64,000 nucleotides of DNA. It comes from Maribacter caenipelagi (lineage in GTDB: Bacteria; Bacteroidota; Bacteroidia; Flavobacteriales; Flavobacteriaceae). The stretch lies in the NCBI RefSeq assembly GCF_004364175.1, contig NZ_SNZW01000016.1, positions 62,001 to 126,000 of the forward strand, read 5' to 3'. The notes beneath the pieces are model-generated. The model had not been told where the DNA came from. It ran no database searches and was given only the letters and a program-made list of their open reading frames with translations. The position numbers and the translations under genes were made by a program. Every line of letters begins with the position of its first letter. The first letter of the stretch is position 1. This document shows positions 36,501-43,508 of the stretch, piece after piece.

Positions 36501-39104
36501 ACAAATGACTATCCAGATGTAAATGGAGATGAGGCTAGAGTAGATAATTTGATAGGTGGTAACTTAATTGTTGATGTGGTATCTATTGATGCGCCTTTCT
36601 GTTCAGGTACAAGTAATGTAACAAACATTAGAACTCCGAATGGGGAACTTCAAGTAACGGCAGAATCTGTAGGTAATGTAAGTTGTACTAATGATACAGG
36701 TGAAATAATAGCTACCGGTATCGGTGGTTGGGATACTACTCCTTATGAGTATAGATTATTAATGAGTGCAGATGGTGGTGCTACGTATACTACTGAAATT
36801 GCTGCATTCTCAAATAACAATGAGTTTTTCAATTTGTCTTTCGGGTTCTATGAAGTTGAGGTTAGAGATGTTGAAGGTTGTACGAATACAGTAGAAATTG
36901 AATTGGAAGAAGTTCCACAAATTGTTGCGGGTATTAGAGAACCACAAACGCTAGATTGCCCAAATGGCAATAACGCTGTTCTTGAGGCTTATGATGTTAC
37001 TTCTGGAGATGCAATTACAGCTACTGCTGGTGCAAGTGGAGGTTTTGCTGGTGCGGGCTATAACTACACATTGTTATATTTAAGTGGTGATGACAATACA
37101 GCTGTTGTTTCTGAAAGCGGGTTGCAGAACACACCTACTTTCATAGGTGATAGTGGCGGATATATTAGCGCAGGGTGGTATGCAATACAAGTATCATCTA
37201 GTTTCGGTTGTTTATTTGTAACCGATGCGTACTATGTTGATCCACCACCACCAATTCAACCGGTTTTGGTACAGACAAGAGTACCTGGTTGTGGAGGAGA
37301 TGGAGAAATGAGAATGACGGTAGAGAATCCTGATCCTTTATTTACGTATGAATATTTAAGAGTTGAAAACGGAGTAACTATTGGTGCTTATGTCCCTATG
37401 ACTGGTAATTCTATAACTGTAACCGGTGTTCAAGGTATTACGTATCAGTTCGATGTTAGAAAAGTAAATGCAGCAGGCGCTTGTCCGGCAATACGTTCTA
37501 ATGGTATTACTATGACCGATGCTACGGGTATTACTTTACTTCCAAACTTACCAGATGATATTTCTTGTGCTTCTGAATTAGATGGTAGAATAGAATCATT
37601 TGTTAATGGTGGTGTGGGGGCAGATTTATTTTACTTGTATGAAGGTGATCCTATAGATGCCTTTAATCCTGCAGCAACTGCTACGGTTGTAAGAGGTCCT
37701 CAAGATAACGGTACTTTTGAAGGTCTTCCTGAAGGTACACAATATTACATTGCTGTTACTAGTGGAGCGACTTGTATGGATATTGCTGGTCCTTTTGAAA
37801 TTATTAGACCAGATCCTATAATTTTTGATGCCGTGCCTACAGATGTAACTTGTAACGGAGAAGAAGACGGAACCATTACTGTTTCTGTTAGTGCAGGTGG
37901 TGAAGGCTTAATTCAGTTTGCAATTGCGCCAAACTTTAATGAATTCTTTAGTGATTCTGATAATCCGGGTACGTATACTTTTGATGAGCTTGCAGCAGGT
38001 ACTTATGAGATTTTAATAAAAGATGACAATGGTTGTTTTGAAAAAGATTTCATCACTGTTGAAGAGCCTGATGAATTACAGATAATAAACATTGATACCA
38101 CACCTGAGTTATGTATTGGTGCCAATAACGGTTCTGTTGTTTTTGATGTAATAGGTGGTACACCGTTCGACGATGTTACTGTAAACCCAACACCATATTT
38201 TGAGTACAAAATTGAGATGGTTGATCCAATAGATGAATCAGGTACTGCAGTATATGCTCCTTATACTGGTGAAATAATAGAAGATCTACAAGGTGGAGCG
38301 TCGTATGTTATTTACATTCAAGATGTTAATCTTTGTGCCGTATCAGAATTGTTTACTATTGATATTGGAGTCGATCTTACTGCAGCCCCAATAGTTCAAT
38401 ATGGTTGTGAAGGTATATTCCCAACAAGTACAACTACAATACAATTGGAGAATAATAACTTGTTATCTGAGTTAATGTTTGCACTAGACCCTATTGACCC
38501 TACAGATGCAATCACAGCTAATGCTACCGACGAGTATGTTTGGGGAGATTTACCTGCTGGTGATCACATCGTGTACATTTATCATGAAAATGGTTGTACC
38601 AATATGGTAGAGTTTAGTATCGATGGATATGAACCTTTGAGCTTAGTTGTTGATAAAACTGGACCAAATGAGGTTCTAGCTACAGCGGCTGGTGGTTATG
38701 GTGAATATGAGTACTTTTTCAACGGACAATCTTTTGGTAGCGAAACTACATTTATAACCAATGAAAGCGGAATTGTAAATGTTCGTGTAAGAGATGCAGG
38801 AGGTTGTGAGTTAGAGCTTAGTGTACCTTTTGAGTTTACGGGCATGTTGGAATTCCCTAATTTCTTTACTCCGGATGGAGATAACCTAAATGATATCTGG
38901 TCACCTAAGAATAGAGACCTTTTTGATGGCGTTGAGGTTCGAATTTATGACCGTTATGGTAGAGTAGTGGCTGTATTAGATGAGGTAAGCGGCTGGGATG
39001 GTAAATATGAAGGTAAAGAAGTACCAACAGGTGATTATTGGTATGTAGTAAATGCCAATACTGATGAACTTAAATATGTAGGTCACTTTACTTTATACAG
39101 ATAA
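30537..39104 (+). CDS. Giant SprB-like repeat adhesin with T9SS type B (gliding motility-associated) C-terminal domain
   Basis: A 2855-residue secreted protein. A Sec signal (RYALYVLLLIVISVIGTTALA, approximately residues 7-27) starts it. The body is about 29 immunoglobulin-like SprB repeats, roughly 85-110 residues each, recognisable by a strand such as LTPGTYEVLITD or LSPGNYTIEVVD near each end and by a Cys early in the repeat and in the 'GC' turn that follows. The last 84 residues (about 2772-2855), FPNFFTPDGDNLNDIWSPKN, VRIYDRYGRVVA, GWDGKYEGKEVPTGDYWYVV, LKYVGHFTLYR, are the type B C-terminal signal (TIGR04131-like). F. johnsoniae SprB is a cell-surface gliding adhesin of the same architecture. 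Here a surface attachment or motility role is inferred. No SprF-like gene is adjacent. Confidence 0.93.
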   Translation: MLPKQQRYALYVLLLIVISVIGTTALANSKVTTLYEEVAHVIEKAVSVSTKNKSTLEKKAQVARKSTLAPSAMFTTLIVGADATETCNDNGFTIARFNLCGDYDDRIISLSGGPYSSVTWQVLGGSCTSNVNTECPNTTASCYSTISSGQTFNLDASTVPATSGAEYRALVDGQPYYFKVKKSTITQTHVKQDYICGVDGRIQITNLSSAYEFSIDGGTSWQGAIFSNLTPGTYNILARLRNTANTCEYPYEPIVIEEKEIEIATTFTDALCSGDTGSITVTASNVPGPYKYTLLNSSGVAQEFTAFISTNPYTFSAVGFGTYTVQVETQQCTGDPLNGINPPRQSLDTSGNPMTIGAGASAIDASTEVNSSFGCSDISSVDITLNTTGGSAPYTFMVNGGPVQPAFGDAATDSGTTTYTVSTAGTYDFVITDSNGCIINASSDVEDLLPPDIAVAGIDGTCSNGGAKLEFTINNGRGYNISYRESASEPWVNTPQISVTAGTYNDIEVRYQQGGFECTLALPSVTVDTVGSLTGSATKVDDVTCTGTGTTGGQIDFVGPFSGGSGSGYVFSIDGVNFSAITSYTDLAAGTYSPIIEDAGGCRLNLTSIEILDVDPPTDLDFAQSNVSCAAGTSDVQLTPTSNAAINRYEIISPAYFDNGNNDTFTGLLTSQAYIFQITDVNGCSYTEGFRPVVISSIRVQVKSGGDLRVCNGATDGSGTFIIDGFANNYTYDINGGLFTGGPQSDREVVLPSSGAGTYTITVTDADTGCTDTTSFDINEAPVLDLSSSTVTDMSCANGNLGAVRANAIGGWGTYRYTLTPPVGPPIGPKSGRTFSNLSAAGTYTLTVEDAEGCTDTFSFDLNSIDAPSISLDGPSSDFCFVAGIGATVAVTSTAGTAAIGSHQYRINGGTLQASNSFAGLSPGNYTIEVVDGNDCSDSLPITIAPQLRVNTSITTEIPCGGDPGRIRVSVNGGYTSGVGAKQYEVSSDGGVTFGTAFPLTTDTFDFDTNVPGDYVFRITDNNTTSSGCVAESVAITLNPPQNIAAASYVARPVSCSSTNNGSVTIIPDATSGVPPYEVNFNGTGWASETVYSNLTVGTYSYLVRDARGCETPADTFDIVLDTTPPPATTVSEEQAVCGGSGPVSGGINIDSVTDGTTNYTFIIEDNTGVEITRMEDVATLPVQILDAGLVTGDYTVITIDANGCTDIDTVTITSNEVVITPIPPPVPLDCDDTAFTYSVSVSGGTGPYQIRLMDQPGFYNLNNTPAVNDHTFDNATDGIQYGVAYTVVVLDVGTGCTYEQEIPPVEGPSTLDVTASSTPGACDINRNGEITYDITGYTIGDQLRIVLINNEDGSETELEASMTTTGLPYNGNYPELPGDYQILVQNLTDTCTDAAPVTILQNLPDIDILQEVPANCNAFGQVTVQGRGGSGGPYEFAFMDTGLAPTGWTTDTTFAAPDGTYDVYVRDASGCTSFDIATIISLDPDLPVPTFAVVNQCDPTSTSFDITVRVPNTLNTPRFTLGGDEQLPTIVGAFWEHTYIVSSPGDYVVDVVDANGCTSEGTATVYDFLSATGRFSTDSTCNDADGEITISTTGGSGDFTYELTGIDYTSSAVGPISQTNDPIFTGLTPGTYEVLITDRIVNDGAGFCETTVTNIILNQAAQPVIVSEEAIDISCRDENDGSIEIVVGPANALVPFTSQDTPITYILNNVTSGTTEVTRNNTGAFSNLPAGDYQVQVVTARNCEVLSGIHTINNPDAFSITASAPDFACEPGANRYSSTIITVNVVDPGTIGSGYQYSITGFENYQTGNTFEIIDNGSPQNITVYAIDGNGCQTTFDVPTINEPTDVIPTIVEVDILNCTDDERVRIEVSGTSDFTVNTVSVTPVAPVTNTSGNNYVDVYLSDVGDYLFEVVDNTVGCTYPMPVHTVNTPEAPTVLISEAKPVSCAVPGNDGALFITVGNYTGEYEVFVYEATDVTRSTLLASQTFNTNDYPDVNGDEARVDNLIGGNLIVDVVSIDAPFCSGTSNVTNIRTPNGELQVTAESVGNVSCTNDTGEIIATGIGGWDTTPYEYRLLMSADGGATYTTEIAAFSNNNEFFNLSFGFYEVEVRDVEGCTNTVEIELEEVPQIVAGIREPQTLDCPNGNNAVLEAYDVTSGDAITATAGASGGFAGAGYNYTLLYLSGDDNTAVVSESGLQNTPTFIGDSGGYISAGWYAIQVSSSFGCLFVTDAYYVDPPPPIQPVLVQTRVPGCGGDGEMRMTVENPDPLFTYEYLRVENGVTIGAYVPMTGNSITVTGVQGITYQFDVRKVNAAGACPAIRSNGITMTDATGITLLPNLPDDISCASELDGRIESFVNGGVGADLFYLYEGDPIDAFNPAATATVVRGPQDNGTFEGLPEGTQYYIAVTSGATCMDIAGPFEIIRPDPIIFDAVPTDVTCNGEEDGTITVSVSAGGEGLIQFAIAPNFNEFFSDSDNPGTYTFDELAAGTYEILIKDDNGCFEKDFITVEEPDELQIINIDTTPELCIGANNGSVVFDVIGGTPFDDVTVNPTPYFEYKIEMVDPIDESGTAVYAPYTGEIIEDLQGGASYVIYIQDVNLCAVSELFTIDIGVDLTAAPIVQYGCEGIFPTSTTTIQLENNNLLSELMFALDPIDPTDAITANATDEYVWGDLPAGDHIVYIYHENGCTNMVEFSIDGYEPLSLVVDKTGPNEVLATAAGGYGEYEYFFNGQSFGSETTFITNESGIVNVRVRDAGGCELELSVPFEFTGMLEFPNFFTPDGDNLNDIWSPKNRDLFDGVEVRIYDRYGRVVAVLDEVSGWDGKYEGKEVPTGDYWYVVNANTDELKYVGHFTLYR

Positions 39105-39126
39105 ATAAAAGAGAGAACATAGATTT

Positions 39127-39164
39127 AAAAAAGAGGATGCATTGAGCATCCTCTTTTTGTTTTG
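39127..39164 (+). terminator. Rho-independent terminator after the giant adhesin
   Basis: A perfect 13-bp stem AAAAAGAGGATGC (39128-39140) / GCATCCTCTTTTT (39146-39158), five-base loop ATTGA, followed by GTTTTG. It is 23 bases after the stop codon and is the clearest intrinsic terminator in the window. Confidence 0.88.
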
Positions 39165-39262
39165 TAAAATTTTAAATAAGTTTTTGAATTCTAATTAGTC
39201 TAAAGTTTTGAACACAAATGAACCTAAAACCACTTTAACTTTAAAAGAGTTTGTTTTTAGGG

Positions 39263-39270
39263 TACATTTG
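39263..39270 (+). promoter_or_regulatory. Candidate -7 element (TACATTTG) for the lipoprotein hydrolase
   Basis: Exact TAnnTTTG match 21 bases upstream of the ATG at 39292. It falls inside the longer reading frame that begins at 39208, which supports the inner start. A TTG lies upstream but at an untypically short 9-base distance. Confidence 0.4.
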
Positions 39271-39291
39271 ATAGAAAATTTGTATTTACAG

Positions 39292-40005
39292 ATGAGGTCA
39301 ATTTTATATATTCTTTTACTGGTTATTTTTCAAAGTTGCGCATCGCAGGCAAAACCTATTCTTGTAGATTCAGAAATGCAAACCAATGTAAAAGAGAACC
39401 TAGCCTATTACTTATATTACCCTGAGGATTATGAAGAGGAGCCTGAGAAAGATTTTCCAATTCTCTTGTTTTTACATGGCGGTGGTGAATCGGGCGATAG
39501 TCTGGTTACGGTGAAAAGAAATGGTCCGCCTAAATTGATAGTTCAAGGTAAGAAATTTCCGTTTTTAATATTGGCTCCTCAGAATCCGAATGCTAAAAAA
39601 TGGTGGAATACTAGGGCGGTAAAGCAATTACTAGACTCTATTGTAGATAATAATAGAATAGATAAACGTAGAATTTATTTAACAGGATTAAGCCGTGGAG
39701 GCGGAGCTGCTTGGGAAATGGCAGTTCAATATCCTCATACCTTCGCTGCTATGGCGGTGGTTTGCGGCATGACACCTTTACCTTATGCTTCATGGATTAA
39801 CCGCGAAATGCCTATATGGGTTTTCCATGGTGAGAAAGATAAATCCATTCCCTTTTCTGAATCAAAAAATATGGTTGCTAAGTTAAAGGAAATGGGGTAC
39901 GAAGTTATATTTACCAGATACCCCAATGTTGGTCATAGTGCTTGGATCAAAGCCTACGAAACAGAAGCACTTTACGATTGGTTTATGAATCAGGAGTTGA
40001 AATAG
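39292..40005 (+). CDS. Alpha/beta hydrolase lipoprotein (prolyl-oligopeptidase/dienelactone-hydrolase-like)
   Basis: A 237-residue protein from ATG 39292. The N terminus MRSILYILLLVIFQSCASQA is a lipoprotein signal with lipobox ending at Cys16; the frame extends upstream to 39208 but that stretch contains a promoter-like element and no signal. The alpha/beta-hydrolase core has LLFLHGGGESGD (oxyanion), YLTGLSRGGGAAWEMA (nucleophile elbow, Ser in GLSRGG), WVFHGEKDKSIPF (acid Asp) and YPNVGHSAWI (His). It resembles polyhydroxybutyrate depolymerase-like and PHB/feruloyl esterase-type enzymes, so an extracytoplasmic esterase is likely; substrate unknown. It is monocistronic, between the adhesin terminator and the convergent FG-GAP gene. 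Confidence 0.85.
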   Translation: MRSILYILLLVIFQSCASQAKPILVDSEMQTNVKENLAYYLYYPEDYEEEPEKDFPILLFLHGGGESGDSLVTVKRNGPPKLIVQGKKFPFLILAPQNPNAKKWWNTRAVKQLLDSIVDNNRIDKRRIYLTGLSRGGGAAWEMAVQYPHTFAAMAVVCGMTPLPYASWINREMPIWVFHGEKDKSIPFSESKNMVAKLKEMGYEVIFTRYPNVGHSAWIKAYETEALYDWFMNQELK

Positions 40006-40018
40006 CTTAAATCGTTAG

Positions 40019-43000
40019 TTAATTCTTCTGAAACACCCGAACGGAGTCTCTATTCTGAGTAACGATATAATAAGGATAGTTTTCTTTGCTACTTTTAACG
40101 GTAGCTATACTTTTAGAATCACCTGGTACTAAAAATCCGCTTTCTAGAGTAAGTATCGTTTTAAAATCACCTTTGCCATCATTCTCTAATAATAAGCCGT
40201 TGAAAGCGTCATATCGTCCTATAAAAACTTCATTTCCATAATCGTTCCCTACCAATAGTACATCTTCTTTGCCGTCATTATTGTAATCTAATGTTTCAAT
40301 ACCGTTAATTGGAGCAACTTGCGCTTCTATTGGTAGTGGTATGAATACGAATTTTCCACCACCAAGGTTTTCGACGTATATACTTTTATCGTAATTGATA
40401 GTTAATTTTTCAACTCCGCCTAGCTCCTCTTTTGTAAATAGTGTCGTTTGTGTTGTATTTGCATAATCTTTGTACAAATTGAATTTTGATCTGAATAATG
40501 GACTTTGTCCAAATAGGTCTCCACCGAAATTAACAGGGGCAGAGATAAAAGTTGTGTCAGAATAATTTTTCTTCAAGTATGTGAAGGCTACTGGGTCTAC
40601 AGTTCCATTATCGTCAAAATCCTTATAAAGCACATCTACGGGTCTATTTTCATTTGGCTGAAAAATATTGTTATTTCCTAGATTGCCTACTATGAAATCT
40701 ATGTCTCCATCATTATCGAAATCATTAGCTTTAATACTTTGCCACCATCCAAATAATTGATCAAGCCCTGTTTGATTGATAATTTTAAACCCACTCTCTT
40801 CATTTTTAAAGAATGTAATGGGCATATATTCTCCTACTACTATCAAGTCTAACCTGTCATCATTATCAAAATCTTGCCAGACAGCATCCGTTAACATTCC
40901 AATATTCCTTAATTCTGGAGCTAACGTTTCTGTTACGTCTTTTAAAATTCCTTTTTCATTAACCAAAAGGAAGCTTTTCTCTGCAATTGGAAATTTTGCA
41001 AAAGGAGTTCTGCCTCCAATAAATAAATCTGTAAAGCCATCATTATTAAAATCAGCTGCCGTTACAATAGATCCACTAGCTTGTATTACTGGCATTTTGT
41101 CCTTGGCCAATATAAAGTTGCCTTTTCCGTCATTAATCATTAAACGATCAGTATAAAACTCTAATCCCTTCATGAACTCATTACTTCCAGAAACTAAATA
41201 AAGGTCTAAATCACCATCGTTGTCAAGGTCAAATAAAACCATGCTTTCTTCTTCAAACGTTTTATTATATACATCAGTAAATAGGGGCGTGTTAGAGAAA
41301 CTTCCGGCTTTATTTTGTATAAAAAGTTGAGGGGAGGTGCCAGATGAGCTTCCAATTATGAAATCTTCATATCCGTCACCATTTATATCACCCTTTACTA
41401 CACATGGACCGTTTTGAGTCAGTTTTTTAGGTAAAATTCGCTGAACATTAAAATCAACCATATCCAGTTCATCATGAGTATAAATAATTCCAATATCATT
41501 CGATATCTCTTTAAATATTGGTAAATACTCTTTTTTCGCTAAAGGAAATACCAAAGTGTTAGTAGTTATATCGATTGCATTATTATAATCCAAATTAATG
41601 GTAGTATCAATTCTTAACTGATTTATTTTTTGATACTTACCATCTGGCCATACTATTTCTAAAGAGGCAACCTGGCTTTTATCGTTCAAGCCAAAATGTA
41701 TAACATCGTCTATACTAGACATGTATCCTCTAGTTAAATACTGCTCATGGTATTGAAATTCTTCTTCATTTATTCTTAGTACTATTTTGGAACCAATTCC
41801 ATTTTTATTATTGTTTAAACCACTAAGTTTTACTTTTAAAAAGTGTGAATTCGTCTTTTCTGCATTATTGGTATTGTTTTGGAAAAGAAATGCTTCGTCA
41901 TTTATGTTGTTGACTACATAATCTAAATCACCATCATTGTCAAAATCACAATACGCTGCACCATTAGAAAATGAAGGTATATCTAAGCCCCAATCGTTGC
42001 TAGAATCATTGAAAGTTCCTTTTTTAGTGTTATGAAATGAATAATTTGGAATTTTAACTACTGGAATAGAGTCAAGTATTTGACTTGGGCTTAAAAATCT
42101 ACGTACGTTAAAATTAAATTCTCCAAAATCTAAGTCGGTGATGTCTCTTGGAAATCCGTTTGTAATGAATAAATCTTTGTAACCATCATTATCTGCATCA
42201 AAAAATAGGGGAGACCAGCTCCAATCTGTTCTAGATACTCCAGCTAATAAACCTATCTCACTATATGGCACATTTGGTCCTTGACCAACTTGTAGCATAT
42301 TACGCATATATTGGTGGCTGTAGCCATATCTTTTATTCATGACATAGTCATTATATTTTGTATCTCGTATGGTAGTTTTTAATCTGTAATTAGTTTCTCC
42401 TAACATATCTAAAGTGATGATATCTAAATATCCATCATTGTTAAAATCGGAAATATCATTACCCATAGAAAATTTACTTTGGTGCTTAACAAGATCATCT
42501 ATATTGTTATTGAAAGTACCGTCTTGATTATTAATATATAGAATGTCATTGGTGAGGTAATCATTGCTCACATAAATATCTGACCAACCATCATTGTTAA
42601 TATCAGAAATGGCAATACCTAATCCATAACCTTCTATGGTTATACCTGCTTCAATGGTAACATCTGTAAATGTATTGTCTCCATTATTATGATATAAACG
42701 ATCATTACTCAATGCAGAACCATCTGTAATTTTTTTTCTATAATTGGAAGGGAGTACATGAACGTCAACGTTATTTAATACATAAAGGTCTAATAGTCCG
42801 TCTTTATCATAATCAAAGAAAGTAGCATTCATACTGTTGCCCGTATCTGCAATACCATATTCTTTAGCTAATTCTTTAAAAACAGGAACTCCGTTTTCGT
42901 CTAGTCCTTGATTTACAAAAAGCATATTAGCTTTATCTTCTTTTGATGGATACATTGCTGCGCAAATGTAAATGTCCAAAAAGCCATCATTATTAATGTC

Positions 43001-43351
43001 TACTACAGCTACACCTGTTTTCCATTTATTATCTGCGGCTGTTCCGCTTGTTTCTGTTACATCGTCGAATTTTAAATCACCTTTATTTAGATAAAGTTTA
43101 TTACTGACCTGATTTCCTGTAAAAAACAAATCTGGTTTATCGTCATTATTAAAATCACCGATGGCAACACCGCCACCGTTAAATATATATTCACTGGTAA
43201 GAATATTAAAACTATCTGTCTCTATTATTTTATTATTGAAGGTAATACCTGAGTAGTCAGATTCAATTTTAGAAAATAGTTTGGTTGTTTGTTTTTTGCA
43301 AGAGGATAATGATATGATAAGTACTAGAATACTAAACAGAATTTTTTTCAT
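40019..43351 (-). CDS. VCBS/FG-GAP repeat lipoprotein with ASPIC/UnbV domain (CRTAC1-like)
   Basis: A 1110-residue lipoprotein: MKKILFSILVLIISLSSCKK, acylated Cys18. The mature protein is built of FG-GAP/VCBS repeats of the DFNNDGYLDIITLD, DINNDGWSDIYVS, DFDNDGDLDYVVNN type, each with Asp-x-Asn-Asp-Gly-x-x-Asp Ca-binding loops. Around residues 515-580 is the UnbV/ASPIC domain (KNGIGSKIVLRINEEEFQYH, EQYLTRGYMSSIDDVIHFGL, VWPDGKYQKI). A second propeller set follows (KGDINGDGYEDFIIGSSSG). This fits large beta-propellers of surface-exposed proteins next to SusC/SusD in Flavobacteriia. Function unknown; a glycan- or protein-binding role is inferred. It follows susD after 157 bases with a hairpin between. 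Confidence 0.88.
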   Translation of the reverse strand: MKKILFSILVLIISLSSCKKQTTKLFSKIESDYSGITFNNKIIETDSFNILTSEYIFNGGGVAIGDFNNDDKPDLFFTGNQVSNKLYLNKGDLKFDDVTETSGTAADNKWKTGVAVVDINNDGFLDIYICAAMYPSKEDKANMLFVNQGLDENGVPVFKELAKEYGIADTGNSMNATFFDYDKDGLLDLYVLNNVDVHVLPSNYRKKITDGSALSNDRLYHNNGDNTFTDVTIEAGITIEGYGLGIAISDINNDGWSDIYVSNDYLTNDILYINNQDGTFNNNIDDLVKHQSKFSMGNDISDFNNDGYLDIITLDMLGETNYRLKTTIRDTKYNDYVMNKRYGYSHQYMRNMLQVGQGPNVPYSEIGLLAGVSRTDWSWSPLFFDADNDGYKDLFITNGFPRDITDLDFGEFNFNVRRFLSPSQILDSIPVVKIPNYSFHNTKKGTFNDSSNDWGLDIPSFSNGAAYCDFDNDGDLDYVVNNINDEAFLFQNNTNNAEKTNSHFLKVKLSGLNNNKNGIGSKIVLRINEEEFQYHEQYLTRGYMSSIDDVIHFGLNDKSQVASLEIVWPDGKYQKINQLRIDTTINLDYNNAIDITTNTLVFPLAKKEYLPIFKEISNDIGIIYTHDELDMVDFNVQRILPKKLTQNGPCVVKGDINGDGYEDFIIGSSSGTSPQLFIQNKAGSFSNTPLFTDVYNKTFEEESMVLFDLDNDGDLDLYLVSGSNEFMKGLEFYTDRLMINDGKGNFILAKDKMPVIQASGSIVTAADFNNDGFTDLFIGGRTPFAKFPIAEKSFLLVNEKGILKDVTETLAPELRNIGMLTDAVWQDFDNDDRLDLIVVGEYMPITFFKNEESGFKIINQTGLDQLFGWWQSIKANDFDNDGDIDFIVGNLGNNNIFQPNENRPVDVLYKDFDDNGTVDPVAFTYLKKNYSDTTFISAPVNFGGDLFGQSPLFRSKFNLYKDYANTTQTTLFTKEELGGVEKLTINYDKSIYVENLGGGKFVFIPLPIEAQVAPINGIETLDYNNDGKEDVLLVGNDYGNEVFIGRYDAFNGLLLENDGKGDFKTILTLESGFLVPGDSKSIATVKSSKENYPYYIVTQNRDSVRVFQKN

Positions 43352-43454
43352 GCTGGTAAGAGAGAGTAGAGGTTGAGTACATATTTTAAATCGAAAAAAT
43401 GATATAAAATATCTTGATTTATTTTGTTGTATTGGTTACCTTAAAGATAATAAA

Positions 43455-43485
43455 AAAGAGGCTGTTTTATAAAAACAGCCTCTTT
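43455..43485 (-). terminator. Hairpin terminator downstream of susD
   Basis: A perfect 14-bp stem AAAGAGGCTGTTTT (43455-43468) / AAAACAGCCTCTTT (43472-43485) with a three-base loop ATA, 24 bases after the susD stop. Read on the minus strand it is followed by a T-rich tail. It lies between susD and the FG-GAP gene, so the latter may rely on read-through or its own promoter. Confidence 0.75.
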
Positions 43486-43508
43486 CATTGTATTTAGTTT
43501 CTTAAATA

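Noticed and set aside
30800-38850. CRISPR-like or tandem DNA repeats in the 30.5-39.1 kb gene
   Set aside because: The repetition is at protein level with diverged DNA; units are about 300 bases, with no short identical repeats and spacers.
39208-39291. N-terminal extension of the hydrolase (start at 39208)
   Set aside because: It contains a TAnnTTTG promoter-like element and lacks a signal; the inner ATG at 39292 starts directly with a lipoprotein signal.
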